Counted from the first letter of the stretch, positions 55,460 to 63,677 are shown. The stretch: 64,000 nucleotides of DNA from CAZMNY01 sp964635375 (GCA_964635375.1 CAZWOU010000005.1:36078-100077); one strand, 5' to 3'. The notes: generated by a model from the letters alone, not told the origin. Program-made: numbers and translations.

Positions 55460-56629
55460 ATGAGAATCGCTTACGTCGACTGTCTGAGCGGGGTCAGCGG
55501 GGACATGATGCTCGGCGCACTCGTCGATGCCGGCGTGTTGCTTGAGGCGATCCAATCGGCGGTCGATTCGCTTGGTCTTCCCTCCTGCTCCTTGCAATTA
55601 GACGAGGTCTCGAAACATGGATTTCGAGCCGCTAAGGTCTCTGTGGTCCATGAGCCAGAGCACGCCCATCGGCACTTGCACCACATCACGGAAATGATTG
55701 ACGGCAGCAATGTGCTGTCCGCAAGGCAAAAGGATCTCTCCAAGCGAATCTTCACCAAGTTGGGTCAAGCCGAGGCGAAAGTTCACGGTTCGACGATTGA
55801 GAAGGTCCATTTCCACGAGGTCGGCGCCGTCGACTCGATCGCCGACATCGTCGGCTCCGCAGTCGCTTGGGACCTGCTTGACGTCGATCGAATCGTCTCC
55901 GCGCCGGTGCCCACAGGCTATGGCGTGATCCAGATAGCCCATGGACGAGTCAGTATTCCCGCTCCGGCGACCGCCGAGTTATTGACGGGCGTGCCGCTGG
56001 CGCCGAGCGTCGTCGAATCCGAGCTGACGACGCCGACGGGCGCCGCCATACTGGCCACGATGGTCGATGAATTCGGGCCCATGCCCGCCATGACAATTGA
56101 CCGCATCGGATGCGGAGCCGGAGATCGCGACCTCCAGCAGCAAGCGAACGTGTTGAGACTAGTCGTCGGCAGAACAGGCGAGGCGGTGGACGCCGACCAA
56201 GTCTGGGTGTTGGAGACCAACTTGGACGACGTCACCGGCGAGACCATTGGCCATTGCAGCGAACTGCTGATTAAACGGGGCGCTTTGGATGTCTACACGA
56301 CAGCGATTCAAATGAAGAAGAACCGGCCCGGAGTTGTGCTGAGCGTGCTTTGCCGAGGCGGTGATGTGGCCAAGCTCGAACGGATCATCTTTCGCGAGAC
56401 CGGAACGCTCGGAGTCCGACGTTGGTCGGCGTGCCGTCACAAACTCGAGCGAGAATCAGCCAGCGTAGCAACCGAGTTCGGCGAAGTGGCAGGCAAGGTC
56501 GCTTCCCTGAGCGGCGACAAGCGTTTTTCACCCGAATTTGAATCGTGCCGCGAGATCGCGGAGCAGATAGACGTCCCGCTTCAGGCGGTTTACGAAGCAG
56601 CCCGCAAGGCGTTTGACGGCGGCGGATGA
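55460..56629 (+). CDS. larC: Nickel pincer cofactor biosynthesis protein LarC
   Basis: 389 residues from ATG 55460 (a TTG six bases earlier is also possible). LarC is the CTP-dependent cyclometallase that inserts nickel into the pyridinium cofactor of lactate racemase-type enzymes. Family blocks are AYVDCLSGVSGDMMLGALVDAG, HAHRHLHHI (metal-binding His cluster), IEKVHFHEVGAVDSIADIVGSA, VPTGYGVIQIAHGRVSIPAPATAELL, TTPTGAAILATM, and WVLETNLDDVTGETIGHCSELL. In Lactobacillus the protein is made by programmed frameshifting between larC1 and larC2; here both halves are one continuous frame. No larA, larB or larE is adjacent. Confidence 0.92.
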   Translation: MRIAYVDCLSGVSGDMMLGALVDAGVLLEAIQSAVDSLGLPSCSLQLDEVSKHGFRAAKVSVVHEPEHAHRHLHHITEMIDGSNVLSARQKDLSKRIFTKLGQAEAKVHGSTIEKVHFHEVGAVDSIADIVGSAVAWDLLDVDRIVSAPVPTGYGVIQIAHGRVSIPAPATAELLTGVPLAPSVVESELTTPTGAAILATMVDEFGPMPAMTIDRIGCGAGDRDLQQQANVLRLVVGRTGEAVDADQVWVLETNLDDVTGETIGHCSELLIKRGALDVYTTAIQMKKNRPGVVLSVLCRGGDVAKLERIIFRETGTLGVRRWSACRHKLERESASVATEFGEVAGKVASLSGDKRFSPEFESCREIAEQIDVPLQAVYEAARKAFDGGG

Positions 56630-56662
56630 GTCAGATCGACGACATGATGATCGAATCGCGCG

Positions 56663-57307
56663 GTGGACACACCATATGTTGATTGCAAATCAAATCGGCG
56701 AGTGGCTCTGTTTCTCGGCGTCGGGCTGATGATCGCCATCCTCTTTCGACGTTATTTGCGCTACTTCGGCAAACTCAAGCGGGAGAAGAAGAGGGAAGAG
56801 AAGAAGGCAAAGTCGCCCAAAACTCCTTGTCCGCGCGAACCGGCTGGACTCGCAAAGCAGTCGCTGGTCGATGCACCCGACAACGTCTTGCGTTGGCAGG
56901 TCGAAATGCACGACACGGCTCGCGATTTGAAGGCGGAACTCGACTCCAAGATTGGCGTGCTGCAATCGTTGGTGAAAATGGCTGATGATCGCATTGCCCA
57001 ACTGACGTCGCTCGTTGAGAGAACTCGGGCAGCCGCCCATCCGGGCGACGGCATTGAGGCGGCCCGCCAGTTGGTCGATGAAATGCGAACGACCGTTTCC
57101 CATGCGACTGATCTTCAGAAGGATGGACTGACGACGGCCGGTTCGCGCGTCGAATCGACAGGTTTCGGCATGCCCGGCAACAACGATATGCGGCAATCGA
57201 TCTACCAATTGGCCGACCGAGGACTCGACGCCTCGCAAATCTCAGAAAAAACCGGGCGATCGCTTGGCGACGTCGAGTTCATCCTCGCCCTTCGCACTGC
57301 CGAGTGA
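56663..57307 (+). CDS. Membrane-anchored protein with C-terminal HTH-like segment
   Basis: 214 residues from GTG 56663; ATG 56729 is a possible later start but would cut the hydrophobic helix (VALFLGVGLMIAILF). After the helix comes a Lys/Glu-rich stretch (KLKREKKREEKKAK), an amphipathic/coiled-coil middle (DTARDLKAELDSKIGVLQSLVKMADDRIAQLTSLVERT), and an end IYQLADRGLDASQISEKTGRSLGDVEFILALR that resembles the helix-turn-helix tail of DUF2802/DUF6115-type proteins. The role is unknown. It starts 34 bases after larC. Confidence 0.65.
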   Translation: MDTPYVDCKSNRRVALFLGVGLMIAILFRRYLRYFGKLKREKKREEKKAKSPKTPCPREPAGLAKQSLVDAPDNVLRWQVEMHDTARDLKAELDSKIGVLQSLVKMADDRIAQLTSLVERTRAAAHPGDGIEAARQLVDEMRTTVSHATDLQKDGLTTAGSRVESTGFGMPGNNDMRQSIYQLADRGLDASQISEKTGRSLGDVEFILALRTAE

Positions 57308-57458
57308 GCAGAGACACTTGACGGATTTGCGGCTCCTCTAGCTCAATCGCTAACGGCTTGCGGTTTCTTCAAGCGACTCGCTTCTCGCCGCATCGTCCGA
57401 CCCCAGGCAAGGATCGCCGACGATGTTCCCGTTTCCGTACGGGCATGTTCAGCCGTCA

Positions 57459-57492
57459 AGAAAAACAGAGTTCGCGCTTGCGCGCGAACTCT
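57459..57492 (-). terminator. Rho-independent terminator of the VWA gene
   Basis: On the minus strand AGAGTTCGCGC pairs perfectly with GCGCGAACTCT (11 bp, loop GCAA), followed by GTTTTTCTT. It lies 31 bases beyond the VWA gene stop. The DNA also faces the rightward gene ending at 57307, but the T-run orientation favours leftward use. Confidence 0.9.
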
Positions 57493-57522
57493 GAGATTGA
57501 ACTTAGACAGGAGACAGCGAGC

Positions 57523-60021
57523 TCAATTGCCACTCAACATCTTTGCCTTTTTTACCAACTCGAGGAACTCAGTTCGGTAGCCGAGCTCATCGCCTTCTGC
57601 AGCTTCCGTGGCGATTTCAAGGACTGCGTCGTAAGAGGTGTCCCCCTGAAATTGCGATCCTCGCAGCAGCATTCCGAACGAGGCAACTGCGGCGGTGAAG
57701 CGGAAATCAACATCTACTTCGCCAAACTTGAGCACCTTGTTCTTCAGCGGGAACTCCAGCTTCGTGCTCGTGTCGCCATCCGGTTTCTTGTAACGCATCT
57801 TCAGCGTGAGCAACTCGTCGGCGCCAGCTTCCTCCGTCAACTTGCGAGGTCGTTGGTACTTGAGCTCGTCGACCTCGGACAACTCGGGTTGCTTCTCGGC
57901 GCCCTTAGGAACGATCTCATACAAGCAAGTGACCGCGTGCCCAGCGCCAATTTCGCCGGCGTCCTTCGTGTCATCGTTGAAATCCTCGGTCGGCAAGATC
58001 CGGTTCTCATAGCCGATCAAGCGGTAAGCGGCGACGCGTTCCGGATTGAATTCGACTTGAATCTTGACATCCTTCGCGATCGTCACCAAGGTCGAGCTCA
58101 TCTGTTCGACCAACACTTTTCGAGCTTCCAAGTCCGTATCAATAAAGGCGTAGTTGCCATTACCCTTGTTGGAAACTTTCTCGAGCATCGAGTCATTATG
58201 GTTGCCCATACCGAATCCCAATACGGTGAGAAAGACTCCGTCTTTTGCGTTGGATTCCGCCAGGCGGACAAGTTCATCGTTGCCGGTGACGCCCACATTG
58301 AAGTCGCCATCGGTGCAAAGGATGACGCGATTGACGCCGCCTTTGATGAAGTTGTCCAAAGCCGTCTTGTAGGCCAGCTTGATGCCGGCCCCGCCGTTGG
58401 TCGAACCTCCGGACTTAAGCCGATTCAACGAATCGAGTATCGACTGCTGGTCCTCGCCATTGGTCGGCTCAAGCACCAACCCGGCGCTGCCGGCGTAAAC
58501 GGCAATCGAAACCGTGTCGTTCTCATTGAGTTGTTCGGTCAGCATTCTCATGCCGCGAATCAACAGCGGCAGCTTGTTGGCGCTGCCCATCGAACCGGAA
58601 ACGTCAATGAGGAACACCAGGTTGCTCGAAGGCCGTTGATCGGGCGCCATCTCTTGCCCTTTCACGCCGATTCGCACGAGACGATGGTTCGAGTTCCAGG
58701 GGCACTCCGAGACCGACATCCGAGCCGCGAACGGGGGAGCACTCTCGTCCGACGAGGGCGGCTCATAGGAGTAAGGAAAGTAGTTGATCAACTCTTCAAT
58801 TCGCACCGCATCTGGGCGAGGTAGCTGACTTTGATTGAGAATCATACGAACCTTCGAATAGGCGGCCGTATCGACATCGATCGAGAACGTCGAGTAGGGC
58901 GAGTCCCAAGGCGAGAGGAATTCGTTCTCGACAATACGCTCATACCGGTCGCCACCCTGCCCAGGCCCGACGCCGCGGCCATCCGCTAAAGCCAGGCCCG
59001 AATCGTCGCCAGGAGCGGTCTCGCCGCGAGCAAGGCCCTGGCCCCGGGGTGTGACTCCGGTTCCAAAGTTGTCACCCCACCCCAAGAACCTCTGCCCCTG
59101 CCCGCCACCGCCCATACCACCGACCGGTCCGCCAGCCAACCTACTGGTTATGGCGGCACCAGTGCTATCGAAGTAGTCGCGACTGGACGCGGCCGGCCTC
59201 GGACGAAGCTGAGGCACAAGCGAAGGCGGAACCATGCCTGAGGAAGCTACGGGAGCAGTCATCGAATCAGTCCCGCGACGAAGCGACTTCCCGTCGCCAG
59301 TATGACGAGCAACTTCGGCTTGAGGTGCGTGCCAGCTGGACTGCGACCTTGCATCCTGGGGAAGGGACTGGGGTCCGACGTTGCCCAACGCACCGAGGCC
59401 GGAAGTCTGGGGAGCTGGCGGCGCCGAGGCAAGGGTGTCGCCTTGGGGCTCGGCCGCCTTGCCGCTTGACGTCATCTCGACACCGCTGACGTTGCTCGCC
59501 GGTGCAGGTTCCGCCACAGAGGCGTCGTCCATGTCACTCCATCCATCAGCTTGCTCATCGGCCGCTGGCGTACGCATTGCGACTGTCGATGGCAGCGAGC
59601 TGTACTCAGGTCCTCCGCCGAAAACGATCACGCCGCCAACAACGAGCGCCGCTGCCTCTACGACCGCAATCACAGCCCACAACCGGCCGCGACCCTCTCT
59701 CGCTCTCCGGACCACGGGGGGCGAGCCTTCTGGCGGCCTGATAGGCGGGGACAGTTCGGTCGACGGTGGCGCCGAATCCCGTAGAGCTGACTCGGCGATC
59801 GCAGCTTGGATCTTGGTTCGCTGCTCGTCGGCGAGCGATTCGTCCGGTTGTTCAGCGATCTCCGATTCCAGCACGGCCAGCACGCAGCGAGTCTGCTCGA
59901 CGGCTTGCTGCAGTTCTGGACTCGACGCGAGCGTTTCTTCGAACGCCGCTCGTTCCGACTCATCCAGTTCGTCGAACACATAGGCCGTGATCTGGGGGTC
60001 TTGAGGATCGTATTTGTTCAT
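57523..60021 (-). CDS. Membrane VWA-domain protein with anti-sigma-like N-terminus (YfbK type)
   Basis: 832 residues from ATG 60021. Residues ~1-80 (ITAYVFDELDESERAAFEETLASSPELQQAVEQT) have the look of an anti-sigma-factor N-terminal domain. A membrane helix (LWAVIAVVEAAALVVGGVIVF, ~105-127) and a Gly/Gln-rich linker follow (GGPVGGMGGGGQGQRF). At ~360-450 is the N-terminal extension found in YfbK (FSIDVDTAAYSKVRMILNQSQLPRPDAVRIEELINYF). The VWA domain starts at ~475 with MIDAS motif FLIDVSGSMGSANKL, then GGSTNGGAGI and ILCTDGDFNVG. The C-terminal YfbK-type (DUF3520) domain ends the protein. It is downstream of the ECF sigma gene on the same strand, 59 bases apart. Confidence 0.88.
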   Translation of the reverse strand: MNKYDPQDPQITAYVFDELDESERAAFEETLASSPELQQAVEQTRCVLAVLESEIAEQPDESLADEQRTKIQAAIAESALRDSAPPSTELSPPIRPPEGSPPVVRRAREGRGRLWAVIAVVEAAALVVGGVIVFGGGPEYSSLPSTVAMRTPAADEQADGWSDMDDASVAEPAPASNVSGVEMTSSGKAAEPQGDTLASAPPAPQTSGLGALGNVGPQSLPQDARSQSSWHAPQAEVARHTGDGKSLRRGTDSMTAPVASSGMVPPSLVPQLRPRPAASSRDYFDSTGAAITSRLAGGPVGGMGGGGQGQRFLGWGDNFGTGVTPRGQGLARGETAPGDDSGLALADGRGVGPGQGGDRYERIVENEFLSPWDSPYSTFSIDVDTAAYSKVRMILNQSQLPRPDAVRIEELINYFPYSYEPPSSDESAPPFAARMSVSECPWNSNHRLVRIGVKGQEMAPDQRPSSNLVFLIDVSGSMGSANKLPLLIRGMRMLTEQLNENDTVSIAVYAGSAGLVLEPTNGEDQQSILDSLNRLKSGGSTNGGAGIKLAYKTALDNFIKGGVNRVILCTDGDFNVGVTGNDELVRLAESNAKDGVFLTVLGFGMGNHNDSMLEKVSNKGNGNYAFIDTDLEARKVLVEQMSSTLVTIAKDVKIQVEFNPERVAAYRLIGYENRILPTEDFNDDTKDAGEIGAGHAVTCLYEIVPKGAEKQPELSEVDELKYQRPRKLTEEAGADELLTLKMRYKKPDGDTSTKLEFPLKNKVLKFGEVDVDFRFTAAVASFGMLLRGSQFQGDTSYDAVLEIATEAAEGDELGYRTEFLELVKKAKMLSGN

Positions 60022-60080
60022 CGTTATATCTCCTGAGTTCGCGCCGCGCGACAAGACGGCGGGCGAGTTGGTGATCGCTG

Positions 60081-60611
60081 TTAGGCGGAACCTTCTGACA
60101 GAACGTAGCGTTGCCGAAGCGTCTTCATTCCCTGATGGATCAGGTATCCGACGTTGGACACGCTAATTCCCAGCACACTGCCGATCTCTCGGTAGCTGAG
60201 TCCGTGTTCAACCTTCATGCGGATGACCTCCTGCTGTTTGTCAGGCAGGCTGGCGAGCAGTTTGAGGGCCTGCCCAGCCGACTCGCGTGTTTCCAGCGAG
60301 TCGGCCTGGTTCGGTTCCCGGCTGGGACGTGACGCGGCTTGCACGTCGCTAAGGGGATTCATTCGGGACTCCTTCTTGCGGATGTCCAGGGCCCGATTGC
60401 GGCAAACGGTAAACAGCCACGGGCCCACATGGTCTTGTACCGATTGGGTGTCTTCGCGGCACAGTTTGAGCAGTGCGTCTTGGACCACATCACGAGCCCG
60501 TTCGACATCACCGGCTAACAATCGTGTTGCGAATCGCACGAGCCGGCACTCGTACTCCTCCACGACCTGCCGAAGCCACGCTTCGCGCGATGTTCCATTG
60601 CTTTCGTTCAT
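60081..60611 (-). CDS. ECF-family RNA polymerase sigma factor
   Basis: 176 residues. Region 2 covers ~15-85 (EEYECRLVRFATRLLAGDVERARDVVQDALLKLC, VGPWLFTVCRNRALDIRKKE), region 4 ~115-170 (ALKLLASLPDKQQEVIRMKVEHGLSYREIGSVLGISVSNVGYLIHQGMKTLRQRY). There is no C-terminal extension. Sigma factors of this shape are usually held by an anti-sigma factor encoded next door; the VWA protein downstream has such an N-terminal domain and a membrane helix, so the two probably form a signalling pair. It may autoregulate; no promoter motif was recognised upstream. Confidence 0.92.
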   Translation of the reverse strand: MNESNGTSREAWLRQVVEEYECRLVRFATRLLAGDVERARDVVQDALLKLCREDTQSVQDHVGPWLFTVCRNRALDIRKKESRMNPLSDVQAASRPSREPNQADSLETRESAGQALKLLASLPDKQQEVIRMKVEHGLSYREIGSVLGISVSNVGYLIHQGMKTLRQRYVLSEGSA

Positions 60612-60785
60612 CCTGTGCTTTCCAAATAGGATTGGCCGGCTCCCACTCGTTACAACGATCGAACGAGGCTTGTCTTAGTCAATTTTGCCAATTCCTTGCC
60701 GCCTTGGCTATTCTCGCCGCCACAAGCAGCGTACAACGGTCGAATTGTCGGAGCTAACCATGTTCTGGATAAGGTGATAGAACAG

Positions 60786-61568
60786 ATGGGCGAACTGGCC
60801 GGGAAATCAGCCGTCGTGACCGGCGGCGCCTCGGGAATTGGTCGAGCTTGCGCGGTGATGCTGGCGAAAATGGGAGCTTGCGTGACCGTGGGCGACTTGG
60901 ACGAGTTGGCGGAGAACCGAGAGCCGTTCGAGCAGTTGGGCATTCAATTCGCGGTCTGCGATGTCCGCCGGGAACCCGCTGTGCAGAACCTCGTCGAGCA
61001 ATCCTGTGACGAGGAGGGCCGACTGCATATCCTCGTCAACAATGCTGGGATCGGTATGATCAAACCGATCACGGAAGTCAGTGAAGCCGAGTGGGACCGA
61101 GTCCTGGACACGAACCTGAAGGGCGCCTTTTTCGGTTGTAAGCACGCCATCCCCAGAATGAAACCCCTCGGAGGCGCGATCGTGAATGTGGCCAGCAATG
61201 CCGGGCTGCTGCCACGGGCCCACGACCCAGTTTATTCGACTAGTAAGGGCGCCCTAGTCGCCCTTACTAAGAGCCTCGCCCTTTGCCACAGCGTCGATCG
61301 TATTCGTATCAACGCCGTCTGCCCCGGCCCCGTCGCCGACACGCGGATGATGAACAACGACCTAAGCTCCCGTTCAGACCCCGATGCAGCGCGAGCCAGC
61401 TACATTGCTGCGAGCCCTCTCGCCCAATCCGAGGGCCGTATGATCCGGCCGGACGAAATCGCCTCGGCCGTCGCCTACCTCGTCCGAGATGAATCGGCAA
61501 TGGTCACCGGCACGATGATCGCCATCGACGGCGGAAAATCCCTAGGCGTCCCCCCCGCCCCCAACTAG
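60786..61568 (+). CDS. Short-chain dehydrogenase/reductase
   Basis: 260 residues from ATG 60786, where the classical SDR sequence starts. Cofactor motif TGGASGIGRA (G-x-x-x-G-x-G), NNAG at LVNNAGIG, catalytic Ser in VNVASNAGLL, and YSTSK (Y-x-x-x-K). The PGPVADTRMM segment and the C-terminal VTGTMIAIDGGKSLG are typical of classical NAD(P)-dependent SDRs of FabG-like type; Asp-type sequence after the second strand (VGDLDEL) suggests NAD preference. The substrate cannot be deduced. A perfect 11-bp inverted repeat (61241-61269) lies in the codons around the active-site Lys. It is transcribed divergently from the sigma factor. Confidence 0.92.
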   Translation: MGELAGKSAVVTGGASGIGRACAVMLAKMGACVTVGDLDELAENREPFEQLGIQFAVCDVRREPAVQNLVEQSCDEEGRLHILVNNAGIGMIKPITEVSEAEWDRVLDTNLKGAFFGCKHAIPRMKPLGGAIVNVASNAGLLPRAHDPVYSTSKGALVALTKSLALCHSVDRIRINAVCPGPVADTRMMNNDLSSRSDPDAARASYIAASPLAQSEGRMIRPDEIASAVAYLVRDESAMVTGTMIAIDGGKSLGVPPAPN

Positions 61569-61655
61569 CCTCGACCCAAACCGTCCGTCCGCAACCCGCG
61601 CGAACGCTGTTCTCGCAACTCCAAACCGCCTACAATCCACTCTTCACAACACCAA

Positions 61656-61728
61656 GCCCCCTTAGCTCAACTGGCAGAGCATCTGACTCTTAATCAGAGG
61701 GTTCAAGGTTCGAGTCCTTGAGGGGGCA
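61656..61728 (+). tRNA. tRNA-Lys(CUU), integration site of a mobile element
   Basis: 73-nt cloverleaf: acceptor GCCCCCT/AGGGGGC, D arm GCTC/GAGC, anticodon arm TCTGA-CTCTTAA-TCAGA (anticodon CTT), T arm CAAGG-TTCGAGT-CCTTG, discriminator A. CCA is not encoded. A tyrosine recombinase gene of opposite orientation abuts and overlaps its 3' half, the classic arrangement of an element integrated at a tRNA 3' end. The tRNA itself is intact. Confidence 0.95.
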
Positions 61729-62417
61729 CTTTCGCATCCTGCCGCATCCTCTCGCACCGCATCGCCCAAGTTCGCAATCTGAAGGGCCTTGCGCGTGTTG
61801 TGTTGCGTCTCCGGCTCTTCCGCCTTGTCGCATTGAATCGCATCGTCGCGCACGCTTTCGCGCCCTGACTGCTGCGCCCTGCGCTGCGCTTCGTCTGACT
61901 CAGCAGCATTGGCGTTAATCGTTCCAGTCGCTCGCAGTGGCTCAGCCGGAGTGTTCATCAACTTGCCAAGGTGAGATACAGCGTCCGCCTCTTGCCCTGG
62001 GAACAAATGACCATAAGTGTCCATCGTCAACGTGATCGTCGAATGGCGCATAACGGTCTGAATGACCTTTGGATGAACTCCCGCCATTGCCAGCCAAGCG
62101 CCGCAAGTGTGTCGCAGGCCATGAAAATCAAACACCCTGCCTTCATCATTCGATGGCAGAAGAAAGTCGCTCTGTTCTCGTACGAGTCGTTTTGTCGAAT
62201 CGTTCTTCGCCGCAGCTAGCCACTCGCGCCGCGCCGCAGCCAAGTCCGCCTTGATCATTGGGGCTACGTCTGAGGGGTCGGGCATGGCGAAGACCCTCGC
62301 CCGAATCGACTTGGTCTCGACAAGGGATTTCAGTTCCTCAGCGAGCTTTGGCTCGATGTACTGCCGGGCACCCTTCCTGTTCTTCGTATCCCCTCTTCGA
62401 CAGAGCAAGAAATGTGC
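61662..62417 (-). pseudogene. Tyrosine recombinase (integrase), N-terminally truncated
   Basis: About 250 residues of C-terminal integrase. The catalytic box II is intact: FHGLRHTCGAWLAMAG (H-x-x-R), VMRHSTITLTMDTYGHLFPG with His and the nucleophile Tyr. Upstream, TKNRKGARQYIEPKLAEEL is the middle of the catalytic domain; the box I Arg and whole SAM-like N-terminal domain are missing because the frame meets a stop where the inverted-repeat element begins (about 62418). The C-terminus reads antisense through the tRNA-Lys gene (SRTRTLNPLI is translated tRNA). The recombinase is therefore inactive unless complemented. Confidence 0.85.
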
Positions 62418-62903
62418 TCAGGCGTAGTAAGGAGTAAATACGTCAAACTGGGTAAGTTCTCGAACCATTGAAGGTCGAGATTCGTTCGCGGTCGGCACCA
62501 GTTGCCATTTCAGAAGTGTCCCTCGAAGCCAGGGTTGTTTTTCCTACTACCGGGCGGGGAGTCACGATATCGCTTCCGTGTCATCGAAAACGAATCAACA
62601 TCTGTGGCGGTGAGCTGCTACGATCACCTCAACCGCGTTCTTCGATCACTGCGGGGACTACCGGTCGATCGATTTGGTTGGCAAGTCATCGCAAGCCGGA
62701 ATCCAACCGCAACGCACCAAGACATCGCCAACTGTCTTGCCTCGCCAATCGGCATTCCGTTCCCGATGTGATTCAACGAGCCTAAACAAGTCCATTCCGG
62801 GAAAGCCAACGTCGACTCGCCGCCATCCAAAATCGTCCCGGTAACGAGAGTCGATAACTACCCAGTTTGACGTATTTACTCCTTACTACGCCTGAGCCCA
62901 TTT
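62410..62903. mobile_element. 494-bp element with 45-bp terminal inverted repeats and no transposase
   Basis: The left arm 62410-62454 and right arm 62859-62903 are reverse complements over 45 bases with one mismatch (39 perfect inner bases, 62416-62454 and 62859-62897). The interior of about 400 bases has no transposase. No target duplication is evident outside the arms. The element separates a truncated integrase from a truncated ATPase, both cut at its arms. It looks like a MITE or an internally deleted insertion sequence. Confidence 0.85.
62502..62771 (+). CDS. Uncertain small reading frame inside the inverted-repeat element
   Basis: 89 residues, starting MPFQKCPSKPGLFFLLPGGESRYRF and continuing CYDHLNRVLRSLRGLPVDRFGWQVIASRN. 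I recognise no transposase or other family. The composition is not obviously random, but start signals are absent and the frame may be accidental. It could be a remnant of the host element interrupted by the arms, or cargo of the small element. Confidence 0.25.
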   Translation: MPFQKCPSKPGLFFLLPGGESRYRFRVIENESTSVAVSCYDHLNRVLRSLRGLPVDRFGWQVIASRNPTATHQDIANCLASPIGIPFPM

Positions 62904-63043
62904 ACGCTTTTATTTGTTTTCCCGGTACCCTGGCGGCCAAACAAATACAGGCCGGTGTGCTTGCGGTGCACGACCCCTCGCACGCGATCCTTGACGACCT
63001 TGATCTGAGACGTCAACGATTCGAGATGCGGATTGTCTTCCAT
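62876..63043 (-). pseudogene. N-terminal fragment of an AAA-type ATP-binding protein, truncated by the element
   Basis: 55 residues from ATG 63043: MEDNPHLESLTSQIKVVKDR then VRGVVHRKHTGLYLFGRQGTGKT, a Walker A (G-x-x-G-x-G-K-T) in a context seen in mobile-element ATP-binding proteins of planctomycetes. Right after the Lys-Thr the frame enters the inverted repeat arm and stops at 62876. Everything beyond the P-loop is lost. A strong hairpin lies 20 bases upstream of the start. Confidence 0.65.
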
Positions 63044-63063
63044 TCGAGTCTCTCCGATGAATG

Positions 63064-63104
63064 ATTCTCACTTTCTCACTTTCCCAAACTGAGAAAGTGA
63101 GAAT
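63064..63104. promoter_or_regulatory. Perfect 15-bp inverted repeat upstream of the ATPase fragment
   Basis: ATTCTCACTTTCTCA (63064-63078) and TGAGAAAGTGAGAAT (63090-63104) are exact reverse complements with an 11-base spacer. Each arm contains a partial direct repeat (TCTCACTT). It lies 20 bases upstream of the leftward ATPase fragment start, where an operator would be; it has no T-run typical of a terminator. Confidence 0.7.
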
Positions 63105-63233
63105 TGTGGAGCCGCACCTATTCGCAGCTCTCCCCAGCGAGCAGACATTGCGAGGGACAATGCGTCGAAAAAATCGTCGCATTTATCGAGAAATGCGACG
63201 CAGTGCCCCATTGAGGGTGTTACCCTATTTGTC

Positions 63234-63533
63234 ATGGCAAACTGGGAATACAAAACGCTCTTTTATGGGATAGAAGGAAAAGTCTTCTACTCCAACCGCT
63301 TCTGGGTGGACGTATCGACGTCCCTTGATGAGCCGGGTAATCGGTACGGACCAACCGAGCGATCTCGTCTGATCGGTAAGATTTTTCAGGCGATGAAGCA
63401 GCTTGAGGAAGCGTTGAAGCAGTTGGATGAGGAAGGTTGGGAACTCGTCTCAACCTCATTCTCAACCGGCATCTTTAGTTTTCACGGGATGGCCGTATTG
63501 CGGAAGTCAAGCCCGTCCAGTGCAAGCGGATAG
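63234..63533 (+). CDS. DUF4177-family small protein
   Basis: 99 residues starting MANWEYKTLFYG, with LEEALKQLDEEGWELVSTSF and a final HGMAVLRK: the WEYK...EEGWELV...LRK pattern is that of DUF4177, a family of small cytoplasmic proteins frequent on mobile elements and of unknown function. The middle (YSNRFWVDVSTSLDEPGNRYGPTERSRLIGKIF) is longer than in minimal members. It is carried in the degraded element downstream of tRNA-Lys, transcribed opposite to the integrase. Confidence 0.8.
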   Translation: MANWEYKTLFYGIEGKVFYSNRFWVDVSTSLDEPGNRYGPTERSRLIGKIFQAMKQLEEALKQLDEEGWELVSTSFSTGIFSFHGMAVLRKSSPSSASG

Positions 63534-63542
63534 CTTCTGGAA

Positions 63543-63677
63543 TTGAACGACGACGAGCCAGCCGCACCGTGTATTGACTGCGTGCCGTTGCGTCCATGTA
63601 AAAAGAAACCCGACGTAGCCGATATAGACCGGCATTATGGAGTCCCAACTCTCAACTTTTTTGAAAAAGGTTGTTGA
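63543..63677 (+). CDS. Possible 44-residue Cys-containing peptide
   Basis: A TTG-start frame reads LNDDEPAAPCIDCVPLRPCK then KKPDVADIDRHYGVP to FFEKGC. It has a CxxC and two further Cys, and lies in the same frame as the DUF4177 gene, separated from it by one TAG and three codons. It could be a short independent gene, a decayed C-terminus of the DUF4177 protein, or chance. It overlaps the end of the leftward gene at 63635-63859. Confidence 0.25.
   Translation: MNDDEPAAPCIDCVPLRPCKKKPDVADIDRHYGVPTLNFFEKGC

Noticed and set aside
57358..58824. A 488-residue rightward frame opposite the VWA gene
   Set aside because: Antisense to conserved VWA and YfbK-type sequence; a by-product of high-GC codon bias.
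61718..61918. A rightward frame downstream of tRNA-Lys
   Set aside because: It begins within the tRNA and lies opposite the integrase C-terminus; no independent support.
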